Assembly: GCA_002049455.2 (NCBI GenBank)
Contig: KV919102.1
Span: 1 to 64,000, forward strand
DNA: 64,000 nt
Direction of reading: 5' to 3'
Source of the DNA: Porphyra umbilicalis
Taxonomy: Eukaryota > Rhodophyta > Bangiophyceae > Bangiales > Bangiaceae
Part shown: positions 30,001 through 39,562 of the stretch, in pieces
Position numbering within the stretch: position 1 is the first letter of the stretch
Layout of the letters: every line of letters begins with the position of its first letter
Program-made: the position numbers and the translations under genes
Notes under the pieces: generated by a model
Database searches by the model: none
What the model saw: only the letters and a program-made list of their open reading frames with translations
Told to the model about the DNA's origin: nothing

Positions 30001-30261
30001 CCAGCGACGGGCAAACCGCCCGGGGCTGGCAAGCAGTCCACGGCGGCGCGTGCGTCGACGCTCGCCTCGACGATTGCAGCCACTGCAGCTGCCCGAGGCC
30101 TTGCCGCTATCTCCGGCGCTGCTTCTGTTCTAGCGGAGTCGGCGGCGTGTTCGGGTACGCCTGCGAGTAGTGTCGAGAAGGGGAAGGGGGGCAGCTCGAC
30201 GGCGGCATCAGGTGCCACCCCGTCTGCAAGCGACGCTTCATCGCCGAACGAGATTGTTTGA
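27052..30261 (+). CDS. Protein A: unknown transposon-encoded protein
   Basis: 1069 residues in one exon, start MDRFEEALKGLC. Two blocks are conserved in the second copy at 48.3-51.5 kb. Block 1 (about residues 1-210) is helical and charged, with SIDWVSVYDRVGLFDVED, LVDAALRHVWRKEE and RPRVCVPTTAAL. Block 2 (about 488-630) has LWCHRVSMLGIKTAFDVP, LPDEVLVVDLTAFRTKRI and ARPTRHPSLVLSGLEVERVV. Between and after them are Gly/Ala/Asp-rich linkers and an (ASGADAAA)-type repeat. Basic motifs KKRKK (~945) and KKQK (~975) look like nuclear signals. I recognise no family. It runs convergently into the helicase, with 357 bp between the stops. A role beside the helicase in transposition is inference from its repeated pairing. 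Confidence 0.75.
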   Translation: MDRFEEALKGLCITDNRSKEAIAPLLKSFLQAAKALQRALTPINGSVHAAVSRATNHEDELMTSIDWVSVYDRVGLFDVEDRHVARLVDAALRHVWRKEEYDFLIGSVGVEDNRIIAETRRAMRREEGRGGRAESTVCTDEPLASSMMTMPGLRARVAFSSVRPRVCVPTTAALSAVQAVIKVVADSSHPSSLCRSLGQKAFVAYQSFVIAEAGLTAETVAGVVAAAPLLGSSSTPSALAAASPLAPGGSSAGGAANVGGSPVTAASTDEAAAAAGAALLGDKDDEGGAGRSGSPQTPAVAPPAGGDGGAGAGGGSGAGAAMEGGEPAGGTGGTGGTAASFDADATAAAAAVVAVGDREGNGDGVGAGNGSGAGVGSDSGAGTGSRSGVGVAMDGSEPASGTAGTAAATDAAAVAATAAAAVVAVGDGERDDEGVGARKGPGTGASNESGVGTAMVGGQQAGGTDAKDAAGAAVASAVLDASAAAVKPLVLGYLVAYLRTKRLTTWRFPGKGRGPAPRGTVANPRGAVTVDKGRSLWCHRVSMLGIKTAFDVPQLASRRHKLSNLPDEVLVVDLTAFRTKRIGDVVAALLLLCTFEPDAVRIVKEVTAGCFAARPTRHPSLVLSGLEVERVVGGTGTGAAAVGTGGAAAVDATNDDGNGGGPSPHESEAASADAVAGAGGGSGGDAGRHGQGAPARRDGTVGGMGAARGAGGTGGAAGAGGADGAHGAVATGAAAAAAGGNGGTPADGDGIREGRSVAIEAAYLMRAMREAANCRAKRLAARRVSRAKAASLAAAGRALVPPRRPSRRRQRTATDLGADAAAASGAATTAASGADAAAASGATAAAASGADAAAASGADAAVASGADAAAASGAAAAAGSGADAAAASVPAADAAAASVSAADAAAAAAAAAAATAAAAAAAAAAAASADASGAASGDSAVAASKKRKKSGSVGASGAGTGAAGGAVVGIAAASKKQKTAGNQPATGKPPGAGKQSTAARASTLASTIAATAAARGLAAISGAASVLAESAACSGTPASSVEKGKGGSSTAASGATPSASDASSPNEIV

Positions 30262-30618
30262 CCAACAGAGGTGTGGGGGTGTGCAGCGCTCGGTGTTTGT
30301 TTTGTTCTGTATGCTTGTGTTTCGTGTCCTTTTTTTGATGTGGTCATGTTCATGAAGGAGACCGTGTTGTACGTCCGACAAAGGTAGAGGGGAAAAGACC
30401 ACTCCGTCACGGTGCCGCCGCATGTTTTCCATTCTGTTTTTAACAACGGGGAGGAAGGACTTGGCCGCTCCTGCACGTGACCAATCCCAGTGAGGATGAT
30501 GGCCACTCCCAGTGGGGATGATACACGACCAAACAAAGAGTATACGTGCCCTATACATGGAAGCAACGGATACCGCACTAACAATCAGGAACCAATGTAC
30601 AAACAGCATCTCACACGC
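30262..30618. other. Convergent gap between protein A and helicase
   Basis: AT-richer spacer. A 21-bp near-repeat (CCCAGTGAGGATGATGGCC / CCCAGTGGGGATGATAC) at 30487-30522; otherwise nothing. Confidence 0.4.
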
Positions 30619-33273
30619 TTACACAGCACGCGTAGGAAGCACACAATCAAGAAACACGTACCCCAAGTCGCGCTGCGTGCTGTAAAAGAGGCCCACCTGT
30701 ACATCAGCCTGCACCTTCTCACGGTCAAAAGAAAAAACGTGCACGCCCTCCATCGACCGCACTCTTGACAAAGCCACATAGACCATGCCACTTACAAAGC
30801 ACGGCGCCAGGTCCATCACAGCTGCATCCATGGACAAACATTGGCACCGATGCACTGTGACGGCCCACGCCAGCACCAGGGGGATCTGGAACCGGCTTGC
30901 GTACGCCCCGTCCCTCGCGACCGACTGCAGCTTCATGTCCGTTGCTGTGACCACCATCTCCACCGGGCCCCGCACGGCGTCGAAGCACACAACGGGCACC
31001 TTAGTCGCCTTGCCGTTCGAGCCATGCGTCGGGACCGACTCAAACCGCACGATCGTCCCGATGGTGCCGTTGGGCACGTCCTTGTTGCCGTCCGACAGGT
31101 TGGCACACGACGCGACGCGCGCCCCGACGCAAACCTCGAGCACCTTAGGCGCCATCAGCGCCGTGTCGAGCTGGCGCGTCACCTCCTCCTTCGTCAGCTG
31201 CGCGTTGATGGGGTAGTCGATGGCCGTGTACACCTGCCGCTGGCAGCCGTTGATCGTCTCCATCGTGGACAGGCACTGCCGGTTGTGGATCTTGACGCGC
31301 TCGCGGTGCGGGAAGATGTGCGTGACCTCCAGGTCCGTCAAGCCACCCGCCGACACACGCGACTTGTACACCTCTGCGCGCTTCTCCAGGAAGGCCGCCA
31401 AGTCGTCGGTGACGTTGCCAACGCGGAGGTGGGAGAGCATGTCGATGAACTGCTTGTCCGCCTGGCGCCAGACGTACTTGAGCTCCAGCTGGTTGTTGTG
31501 GAACAAGCGTGTCCAGAACAGCGACTTAAAGGCGTACAAGCCACGGGTGTCAAATTTGTCCTCGTCCCCACGCCGCACCGGCGGCAGCTGGAAGAAATCT
31601 CCGAAAGCCACCATCCGCCACGGCCGCTCCGGGTTGTGCTTGGCGTGGGCATGGTCGAGACAGTAGCACAGGAGCGTAAACATGCGGCTGCTCACCATCG
31701 ATACCTCGTCGACCAGCAGGACCGCCGTGTCGGACAGCCGCTTCTTGGTGGCCGTTGTCATGCCGGTGTACAGCCGCTCCGCATCCTGCTCTTCGCTGAG
31801 CGACTCGTCAAAGCAGCCGGCTGGAAGGCGCAGGTAGGCGTGCAACGTGACGCCGCCAGCCACTGCCGCCGCCACGCCTGTTGGAGCCACGACGTGAAGG
31901 CCAAATTTGAGGCCCCCGCGCGCGCTGCGGTACTCGGCGACGCACTCCCTCAGCAGGCGGGTCTTGCCCACCCCTCCGCCGCCCGTAACAAAAAGCCCGC
32001 TGTCACGCCGCAGGATACTCTTGGCCAGCCGCACCATATCATATGGCACGGCGGCGGTCATCCGCAGCTTCTTGGTCGGATGGCCCGTGGCGGCAGAGAC
32101 TGCCAACGGCAGAGGAGTGAACGCACGCGGCGGCGACGCCGTTGCAGGTGCCGCGCCGCGGCGGCGACCTAGAGAGGTAGTGCTGCTGCCAGCGCGGCGA
32201 CCGCGCGGAGTCGTGCTGCTGCTGGGAGTGCCAGCGCTCTCCTCGGCAGCCTCCAGGCTTGAAGACGAGTAAACCAAAGGCGTCACCGCCGAAACAGAGG
32301 GCCCAGCGGGAGAGGGGCAGCCCACACTGGTCGACGAGCGGGGGGCGCCCAGGGGAACGGGGACACGGGCTGGGCCGAGTCTAGAAGAGCGGCGTCCGCG
32401 GGACACCGTTGTCCCAACAGAAGTAGAAGACGGGGCACGGCGAGGAGGAGTCAACAGCGACGTGCTCGAGTCGTCATTGACCGGCGTCACCGGCTTTGAC
32501 GCGGCCCGGCCGCCGCCACGCACGAGCAACCCAGTCACGGGGTGGCGTTGAAACGCCAGAGGCAGGAGCCTGCCGTCTTCCAGGCTCCCCATCGACAGGA
32601 TGGTGCGGTTGGTGGTGGGAGCCGGCGGCAAAGCCCGCGCCGCCTTGGAGAACGCGTTGCGCTTGGCGTCGTCGTCCGACTCATCGTCCGAAAGCACGAT
32701 GACGCCGTCGTCGGTCACCGAGATGACGGCGTCCTCCCCCGCGGCCGCTCTCCCCGACGACGCCGCGGAAGAGGACGACAGCAGCCACTGCGGCACCCGA
32801 GGGGCCAGCAACCACGACTCGCAGTCGGGCGTCGACGGCATCAAGCGGGCCAGAGCACACTCCCCGTTCAGGTCAGATATGGTGTTGACGAGCTTGACCA
32901 CCATTGAAGCGTCATCCACGACGGCCAGATGACCGCCGACCCCGCGCAAAAGGGCAAACACGGAAGTACGGGGGGGGGCGTCGCCGATGCGCACGACGGC
33001 TGCCCTGCCTTCCGGGACGCACGTACGGCTCGCCCACTCAGGCAGCGCGGGCAACGGGCCCGTCGCCCAGGACGTGGCCTGACGACGATGCTCAAACGAG
33101 CAGATGAGCGCCACGTCCGAGCCCAGCCCCGTCCACGCCATCAGCAATCGCGCCATGTCAACAGGGTCCTTGGCGTCGACGACCACGCGACCCGACCGGG
33201 AGCGTAAGGCAATGAATGCCGCGGGTCGGAGCACCCCACCCCCAGCGCGCACCACTTCAACACGCTGCGCCAT
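30619..33273 (-). CDS. PIF1-type DNA helicase with novel N-terminal domain
   Basis: 884 residues, single exon, start MAQRVEVVRAGG. PIF1 helicases unwind DNA 5'-3' and act at G-quadruplexes and replication intermediates. Seen: Walker A FVTGGGGVGKTRLL (~430), Walker B LLVDEVSMVSSRM (~520), motif III GDFFQLPPV (~555), LELKYVWRQ, and C-terminal motifs AWAVTVHRCQCLSMDAAVMDL and VYVALSRVRS (~805-840). All motor motifs are intact. The first ~170 residues (VDMARLLMAWTGLGSDVALI, VKLVNTISDLNGECALARL) form a domain shared with the second copy but not part of the PIF1 core. A Ser/Arg-rich linker with an acidic VIVLSDDESDDD (SUMO-interaction-like) joins them. No HUH Rep domain, so not a Helitron. Confidence 0.9.
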   Translation of the reverse strand: MAQRVEVVRAGGGVLRPAAFIALRSRSGRVVVDAKDPVDMARLLMAWTGLGSDVALICSFEHRRQATSWATGPLPALPEWASRTCVPEGRAAVVRIGDAPPRTSVFALLRGVGGHLAVVDDASMVVKLVNTISDLNGECALARLMPSTPDCESWLLAPRVPQWLLSSSSAASSGRAAAGEDAVISVTDDGVIVLSDDESDDDAKRNAFSKAARALPPAPTTNRTILSMGSLEDGRLLPLAFQRHPVTGLLVRGGGRAASKPVTPVNDDSSTSLLTPPRRAPSSTSVGTTVSRGRRSSRLGPARVPVPLGAPRSSTSVGCPSPAGPSVSAVTPLVYSSSSLEAAEESAGTPSSSTTPRGRRAGSSTTSLGRRRGAAPATASPPRAFTPLPLAVSAATGHPTKKLRMTAAVPYDMVRLAKSILRRDSGLFVTGGGGVGKTRLLRECVAEYRSARGGLKFGLHVVAPTGVAAAVAGGVTLHAYLRLPAGCFDESLSEEQDAERLYTGMTTATKKRLSDTAVLLVDEVSMVSSRMFTLLCYCLDHAHAKHNPERPWRMVAFGDFFQLPPVRRGDEDKFDTRGLYAFKSLFWTRLFHNNQLELKYVWRQADKQFIDMLSHLRVGNVTDDLAAFLEKRAEVYKSRVSAGGLTDLEVTHIFPHRERVKIHNRQCLSTMETINGCQRQVYTAIDYPINAQLTKEEVTRQLDTALMAPKVLEVCVGARVASCANLSDGNKDVPNGTIGTIVRFESVPTHGSNGKATKVPVVCFDAVRGPVEMVVTATDMKLQSVARDGAYASRFQIPLVLAWAVTVHRCQCLSMDAAVMDLAPCFVSGMVYVALSRVRSMEGVHVFSFDREKVQADVQVGLFYSTQRDLGYVFLDCVLPTRAV

Positions 33274-35341
33274 TGCCACCAACGCAAACTGCCACGCCAC
33301 TCGACACACACAGCCACGCCCCACCCGCCCTCCCACGCACAGCCGACCACGCGTTGTCGTCGTGGCTAGGGCTCCCCCCACGATGGTACGGTGGAAAAGT
33401 GGTCCACGGATGGCACCCAACAGAGCCCTGCGTGCTCAGCGGCGTCTGTTGGGGAGCGCAAAAAGTGCCCATGCTCGTCGGGCCGGCACCGATGGGGCGC
33501 CTCGACAAGCGCCGGCGCGCACATCCACACGCTTGAAAAGGCGGGCAAGAAGCGCGCCAAGGACCAAAGCCCCCCCACATTGCCCTTCAGGAGGGGAGAG
33601 CGGACATCATATCAAAACAGTGCCGAGACGGGGGTTCCGATCCGGTGACAAAAGGGTCCTGGCAGACCACCAAAACCCCCGGTGCAAGCGACGCGAGGAA
33701 GGGTATCTCTTGACGCACCGTTTCAAAGATTTGCTCTCTGTGCGTATTTGTGCGTCCACTTCATTCGAAAATACACACTCGTATTTGTTTGCCAATCTCC
33801 TGGCCCCTCGCCGATCTTCGGCGTCTTGCACCCGTCCTGTTCATCCTCTTCCCACTGCCTGCCTGCAATCCAATCCACGAGCACATGCGGCTGCATCCTT
33901 TCCAGTACGCGCTCTCAGATGCTCATGGTGGTGTTTGTAGCTGTGTCATTCTGCCCAATACCTGCCATTTGCCAACTGGTGCTGTTTGCTTCGGGTACCC
34001 ACGCGTTTCCCCCAGTGCTCCCCCCCCCCCCCAACCCACCGGCTCGCCCCCCCTAAACGCACCACCGCTGCCGCCTTTTTCCCATTGCCCCTGTCGTGTC
34101 CTCGGCCTCTCTCCATCCCAAAAGGGTGCCAACGATGCGGATTGCACTCAGCGCAGTAGGTACTGGACAGTGCGAGCGGCCTCTGGTTATCGGTCGTGCT
34201 GCGTACCGGAGAAAGAGACCTCACATGCGCGTCGGCTGCAGCTTTCTTCGGGAATTTTTTGCTCTTCCGCGCTCTTAGGACCCTCAAAGGCGCTCCAGAG
34301 GAACTTTAGCGGGTCTACTGGGTCACGTGTCCCTTCTTTCTGGTCTGGAGGTATCAAAAAGCCCATATCCGCCATACACAATCTGCACGCCGTCTCAGTC
34401 AAGTGGACATACTGGGTATGCACGTCGTACATCAAGGACGGGCAGTGAAGGAGTGTGATTCATTTTGGAGGGCCACTGCTTCTGTGTTGCTCGTCAGTGC
34501 CCCTGCGTCGGTATGCACCTCAGGAGCACAAAACGGTAGCACACAATCGTTGGTGACACCGCGGACCCAAAAAAACTGCATGGTGGGGTGGGGGGACATA
34601 CCTTGGCCACAATGGCACACCACATTGACGCGCACAGCGATCAGGACCCAAAGCCAGACATGTAAAAACACTTTTTGGCCTCGATTCTCGCTGCGATCGA
34701 GGGGCTTTCTGAGACTGCTTTTTGCGAGACGTTTCTGGTCCGTACGCCGGCTATAGGTGTAGGGATGGGGCTGGCATGAGAAAACACCGCTAGAAACAGA
34801 CAGCGAGACCGTCAGTGGTGCGCCACTCATGCAGGCCTTCGCCGAGGCAGGCACGAAAAGGAGTGAAGAATGTCTTTCTTGACAAAACCCGCAACAGAGC
34901 CACAACCAGGACACTTTGGAGCATCATTGGTGCGCTTCTCGTCTGGAGGGTGTTTTGGTCATGTTTGGCTCGGAAGTGTCGAGCCGCACCACCTCTGGGA
35001 CACCGTAGCAGCCGGGTGACGAGTGGAAACTGAACCAACTCAACTCTTATCAAAGCGGCTTAGAATGGATGTAGAGAGTGGACGAAGTCTTGTCGAGGTG
35101 TTTTTTCTGGGAAAGACAGAACAGAATCGCTGTAGGCGAGGACCAAAAAACCAGGAAGCGCAGGCGCGTGATCCGCTGGAATGGTCAGTGTCAGTTGCCA
35201 TTACACTGCAACCAGTCCCTCTCTTGGGGGGTTTCACACATCGGCACTGATCTTGTTGTGTGACGGCCAAAAACGACCACACCAACACAGAGGGCGGGCG
35301 TGGGTCAAGCCGACCACCGCTATGACTGCCGTGGCTCCCAT
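33274..35341. other. AT-richer spacer within the transposon
   Basis: About 2 kb without a convincing gene. A minus-strand segment 34432-34187 (82 residues, MYDVHTQYVHLTETACRLCM) looks protein-like and may be an exon or a fragment of cargo. A C-run lies at 34020-34031. No tRNA or other RNA recognised. Confidence 0.4.
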
Positions 35342-37217
35342 TCACACAGTCGGGGGTGACCGGAGGTCACAAAGAAGACCGTGCGTGTTCATGACAACGC
35401 AACAGGCACCAGCCTCGTTTATCTGTAGGAATAAAACACAAGACAGACCAAAATGCATGCTGACAAGGGCATGCAGTCCGGCTGCCAGCCGGTAGCGAAC
35501 CCCGCCCAGCCCATCAGGCCGAGCACCTCCGCGGCGCCTACCCCGCGTTGGCGAAAGGGGGGGCGGGCCAGCGCCGACGGCACAGCCCGCGGCCGTTCCG
35601 TCCGCGGCCGTTCCGTCCGCGGCCGTCACCGCGGCCTCGGCTGCCGCTGCAGCCTGCCCTATCCCGCTGAGCATCTCCGCGGCGCCTACTCCGCGTTGGC
35701 GCAAGAGGGATCAGGCCAGCGCAGACGGCACCTCCCGCAGCCGCCCCGTCGGCGGCCGCAGCCGCGGCGTTTGCCACCGCTGGAGCCTTCCCCGCCCCAC
35801 CGAGCACCTCCGCGGCGCCCCCGTCATTGTTAGAAGAATGGAGGGGTCCCAGCGCCGAGGGCATACCCGCGGTAGTCCCCTCTGCGGACGTCCGCACAGC
35901 CGTGGCCTCCGCCGCATCCTCCCTCACCCCGCCAGCCGCCCTGACGGTGTCCTCCCGGTGATGGCGAAGCGGGGGGGTGGGAAGAGCCGACGGAAAGCCC
36001 GCGAACAACCCCTCCGCGGCCGCCGTCACGTCCTTGGCCAACGCCGCATCCTCCCTCACAACGCCGGCCGCCTTGACGGCGCCCCCCTGGTCTTGGCCAA
36101 AGGGGGGGTGGGCCAGAGCTGACGCCACCGCCTGCGGCCGTCCCGTCCGCCGCCGCCACCACGTCGCTGGCCGCCGCCGTGGATTTGCCAACCGCGCGGA
36201 CCCCCCCCACGGTGCCGCCGCATCCTCCCTCACAACGCTGGCCGCCTTGACGGCGCCCCCCTGGTCTTGGGCAAAGGGGGGGTGGGCCAGAGCTGACGCC
36301 ACCGCCTGCGGCCGTCCCGTCCGCCGCCGCCACCACGTCGCTGGCCGCCGCCGTGGTTTCGCCAACCAAGCGGACCCCCCCCACGGTGCCGCCGCATCCT
36401 CCCTCACAACGCTGGCCGCCTTGACGGCGCCCCCCTGGTCTTGGGCAACCGGGGGGTGGGCCAGAGCTGATGCCATTGCCCGCGGCCTTCCCGTCCGCCG
36501 CTGCCACCACGTCGCTGGCCGCTGCCGTGGGGTCGCTCACCGCGCGGACCTGCCGCACGGTGCCGCCGCATCGTCCCCCACCCCGCCGGCCGCCTTGACG
36601 GCACCCGCCCGGCGTTGACGAAACGGGGGGTCGGGCAGAGCCGACGGCATGACCGCGAACAACCCCTCCGCGGCCGCCGTCACGTCCTTGACCGACGCCG
36701 CATCCTCCCTGACCCTCCCGGCGGCCATGACGGCGCCCCCAGAGTGATACAAAAACAGAAGGGGGCAAGCGCCCTCCACGCCGCCCTCACTTGTCCCCTC
36801 CTCCGCGGCCGACACGTCCTTGGCACCCGCCGTGATCTCGTCCACCGAGCGGTCTACCCCCACGGCGCCCTTCCCGTACTCGACCAACGGGGGGGTTGCC
36901 AAGGGCGTCCCACCGGCCGGTGGCCCCTCGGCGGCGACGCTCGCAACACCTTGCTGCCCCGCGCTGCCACCCCCTCCCCACCATCTGCTGCCTCCCGTCG
37001 CGCCGCTGCACAGCACGTTGTCAAATTGGGTCACGGAGAACTTAAAATATATGCGAACCGTGAGAGGTCGTGAGAGAAATATTTTTCCATGCAGCAAACC
37101 TCGTGACACCATCCTCGCAAATGTCGCTGTGTCGATCTCTAAAAGGCTCTGTCTGAGAAGGCTTTCTGACACCCCCAGAGACCTTCTTACCCCACCCACC
37201 TGGTCACCCCTACCCAT
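35342..37217 (-). CDS. Repeat-protein gene, frame-interrupted
   Basis: Start MGRGDQVGGV at 37217 (or ATG at 37112). After a ~70-residue lead with LTVRIYFKFSVTQFDNVL, about nine imperfect repeats of ~44-58 residues follow, with consensus GGAVKAAxxVREDAA, then DVTAAAEG or DVVAAADG, then a Pro-rich turn (SALPDPPF, SSGPPPL). Two or three central units are nearly identical 174-bp DNA copies (36120-36640), and in these the reading frame that matches the consensus changes at a G-run and changes back before the next unit. The gene is therefore either misassembled at homopolymers or was amplified after a compensated shift. No family recognised. It lies inside the KDZ element and may be cargo. Confidence 0.45.
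36118..36640. repeat. 174-bp tandem repeat, three copies
   Basis: Starts of the shared GACGCCACCGCCTGCGGCCG-type segment fall at 36121, 36295 and 36469. The period is exactly 58 codons, which fits amplification within a gene. Confidence 0.85.
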
Positions 37218-38725
37218 GTGCGTACTCGTCTACTCCCAATAGCTGCGGGCACCGCCCAACCACGGACACTTGTGCTTGCCTCCTTTCCTGTCCTCTCCCA
37301 CTCCTTTCTCCTGCTGGCAGGGGGGGGGGGGCGAGGGGGGCTGCACATACATGCCGAGGGGGTCGGGGAGGATGGGGGCGCAAACGGTGTCGCTAGAGTG
37401 GGACGGCTGCTGGCATTGCCGTGCAGAGCTCTGGCAGGGTCATGGGGCAGGTCCTCCTTGCGCGATCAAACGGCACCCTTCACACCCAGTTCAAGGCAGA
37501 CTTGGCGTACACAGTATGCATTCTTGCGGGCACATGGAGACCTCTGCTCGGACGCCTCACCGTCGTAGCTTGTGTCAGCCAGACTTTGTTCAGTACCTGT
37601 TGGCATGATAGTCTGCTACCAATGGGGACCCAGGATGCGCCCCCGGTCAACCGGGCAGCCAACCAGCGGGCTGGAAAACGTCAAGCCTTGTGCTTGGGGA
37701 TAGCGGGGCGATTAATAATAATTCGAAGTGCTGGGCGGCGCCAATGCGCGCCCTCGGCATGTGTGCAGGTGACTGCCATGCTGCCCCCAGCCCCGCTCCT
37801 GGCTGCCGCCCAAGTGCACAAGTGCTGCCAACATCCCCGCTCGCTCTCCTGGCCGACCGCTCGGCCCACCCTCCTGGCGGACCGCCCCGCCCACCCTCTG
37901 GTCGACCGCCCCACCCACCCTCCTGGCCGGAAGCCCCGGCCACCCTCTGTTCGATCGCCCCGCCCACCCTCCTGCCGACCGCCCTCGTTCCTGTCGTATT
38001 CTTATCTGCATCCCCTCCATCCCACGCATTCTCTCCAGCTCGCACGGGGGCGGGGGGGAGTCACTCTACGACGGGCCGGACGACGTTTGCAGTCGCTGGA
38101 CTAGTGGTGGTGGCGATTGGGTGGGGATCCACACTGGCGCAGTGTGGATAGTGTGACGCGCGCGGTGGGTGGGTGGTGGATGGGTTGGATGAACTGACCA
38201 CGTACTTCTTTTTCGTGTTCGCTCGCCCGTCCCCCATGTATCCTTACCATGCATATGTGCGATGGCTTCCTCTTTCTTGGCTTCTGTTTCTTTGCAAACC
38301 AATGGGTGTTGCTGACATCGAAGTCGAGTAACTTGTGTCATACGCACATGCATGCGTGGTGTCCGCGAGTCGCTGACATGGTGAGCTTGCTGTTGTCCGG
38401 TGGCCTGTAGCTCTGTCAGAGTTTGCGGCTGTGTGCAGTTAGCTACATGTCTGCGTGACTCTGTAGCACACCGTGGCTTTCTTATCGATTTCGTGTCTGC
38501 TCTGCCACCCGTGCCCGCGCCGAGCAACAATAAAGCGACCGTGTCTTTCAATGCATCTTTGGCATGTATCCTCAATGCTGGCCGGTGTCACATCCTTTCC
38601 TCCGTCAGGGTCTTGCTCCACTTCTTCCCCGAGACCTCCGAGGGATCATTGCGGCGAGTCTCGCAACATATGTCTCGAAGGATGTGAACTTCTCCTTAAA
38701 GATTGGGCAAAGAGGAGTTATGTAC
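37218..38725. other. Spacer within the transposon
   Basis: No gene supported. Holds a G-run at 37321-37331 and a C-rich ~28-bp tandem repeat at about 37840-37985 built from CGCCCACCCTCCTGGCCGAC. Confidence 0.45.
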
Positions 38726-39562
38726 TCATTTTCGATCTCTCTCTGAACGCAAAGGGGTCGAGCAGCAATACGGTTCGGCCTTGTTGCAGATACCTTGGAA
38801 CCTGACACGAGATTTCATCAACGCGCTGTGTGTCGCTGCGTGGACGGCATTGACAGGCTCATCCGGCTCCCCCTCCCCCCCTGCAGCGTGCGCAGCCGCC
38901 ACGACCAAAAAAGCGTCAACGCCGCCAACACCGCCGCTTTGCCATAGCCGGGATGAGGAAGCCAAGTCAACAGACTGGATGCTGTGGGTGGCGGTTGTGA
39001 CGTCAGCATTCAGAGGTAATTTGCACCAAGTATTTACGTTTCGCTTACAATATGAGCAGTACGGACAAATACGAGAATGAATACGAAAGGCCACGCACCG
39101 CCTGTCCTCGGCCCCGTCAGCAACACAAGGAGGGGTGTCAACGTGGAACACGCAGGAGGCGCATTTACACCATGACCGCCTACCCATCAATATCAGGGCA
39201 ACAGGAGCACTTTTTCGGGCGGGGATCTGTGACGTCATGCGCCATTCAGAGAGCGTCGTGGCAGCGGCCAATCCTGAGCGGTAGGAGGTCTTACGTTGCT
39301 TGCCCCGCTTTCCCCTAACAGGGATGGAGCCCAACCATTGGATGCCCGACCATGGCCTGGAAACATGCCGTGAAAACAGTATTTCAAATTGACCATAAGT
39401 TGTTGTACTTTTATTACATTGTTTCAAATGCCTGCCACGCCGTCGCCGTCGCCGGCGAGAGCACGCGTCTTCTTGAGCGCGACCCTCTCGTGACGACGGT
39501 GCTGATTTGCCTCGGTGAGTGGCCCTGTGCGGGGGCCCTCTGGCCTCTGCGTTTGCCCCCAT
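38726..39562 (-). CDS. Cys-rich reading frame antisense to the transposase start
   Basis: 278 residues from an ATG at 39562 that overlaps the transposase ATG on the other strand (the shared CCATGG). The centre has WCKCASCVFHV, then RRCVAF, then ICPYCSYCKRNVNTWC, a Cys cluster that could bind zinc. Composition is varied and not low-complexity. No family recognised, and a chance frame cannot be excluded. If real it would be divergently transcribed with the transposase. Confidence 0.25.
   Translation of the reverse strand: MGANAEARGPPHRATHRGKSAPSSREGRAQEDACSRRRRRRRGRHLKQCNKSTTTYGQFEILFSRHVSRPWSGIQWLGSIPVRGKRGKQRKTSYRSGLAAATTLSEWRMTSQIPARKSAPVALILMGRRSWCKCASCVFHVDTPPCVADGAEDRRCVAFRIHSRICPYCSYCKRNVNTWCKLPLNADVTTATHSIQSVDLASSSRLWQSGGVGGVDAFLVVAAAHAAGGEGEPDEPVNAVHAATHSALMKSRVRFQGICNKAEPYCCSTPLRSERDRK

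Noticed and set aside
36118-36640. CRISPR-like regular repeats
   Set aside because: Head-to-tail 174-bp copies with no unique spacers, in a eukaryotic genome.
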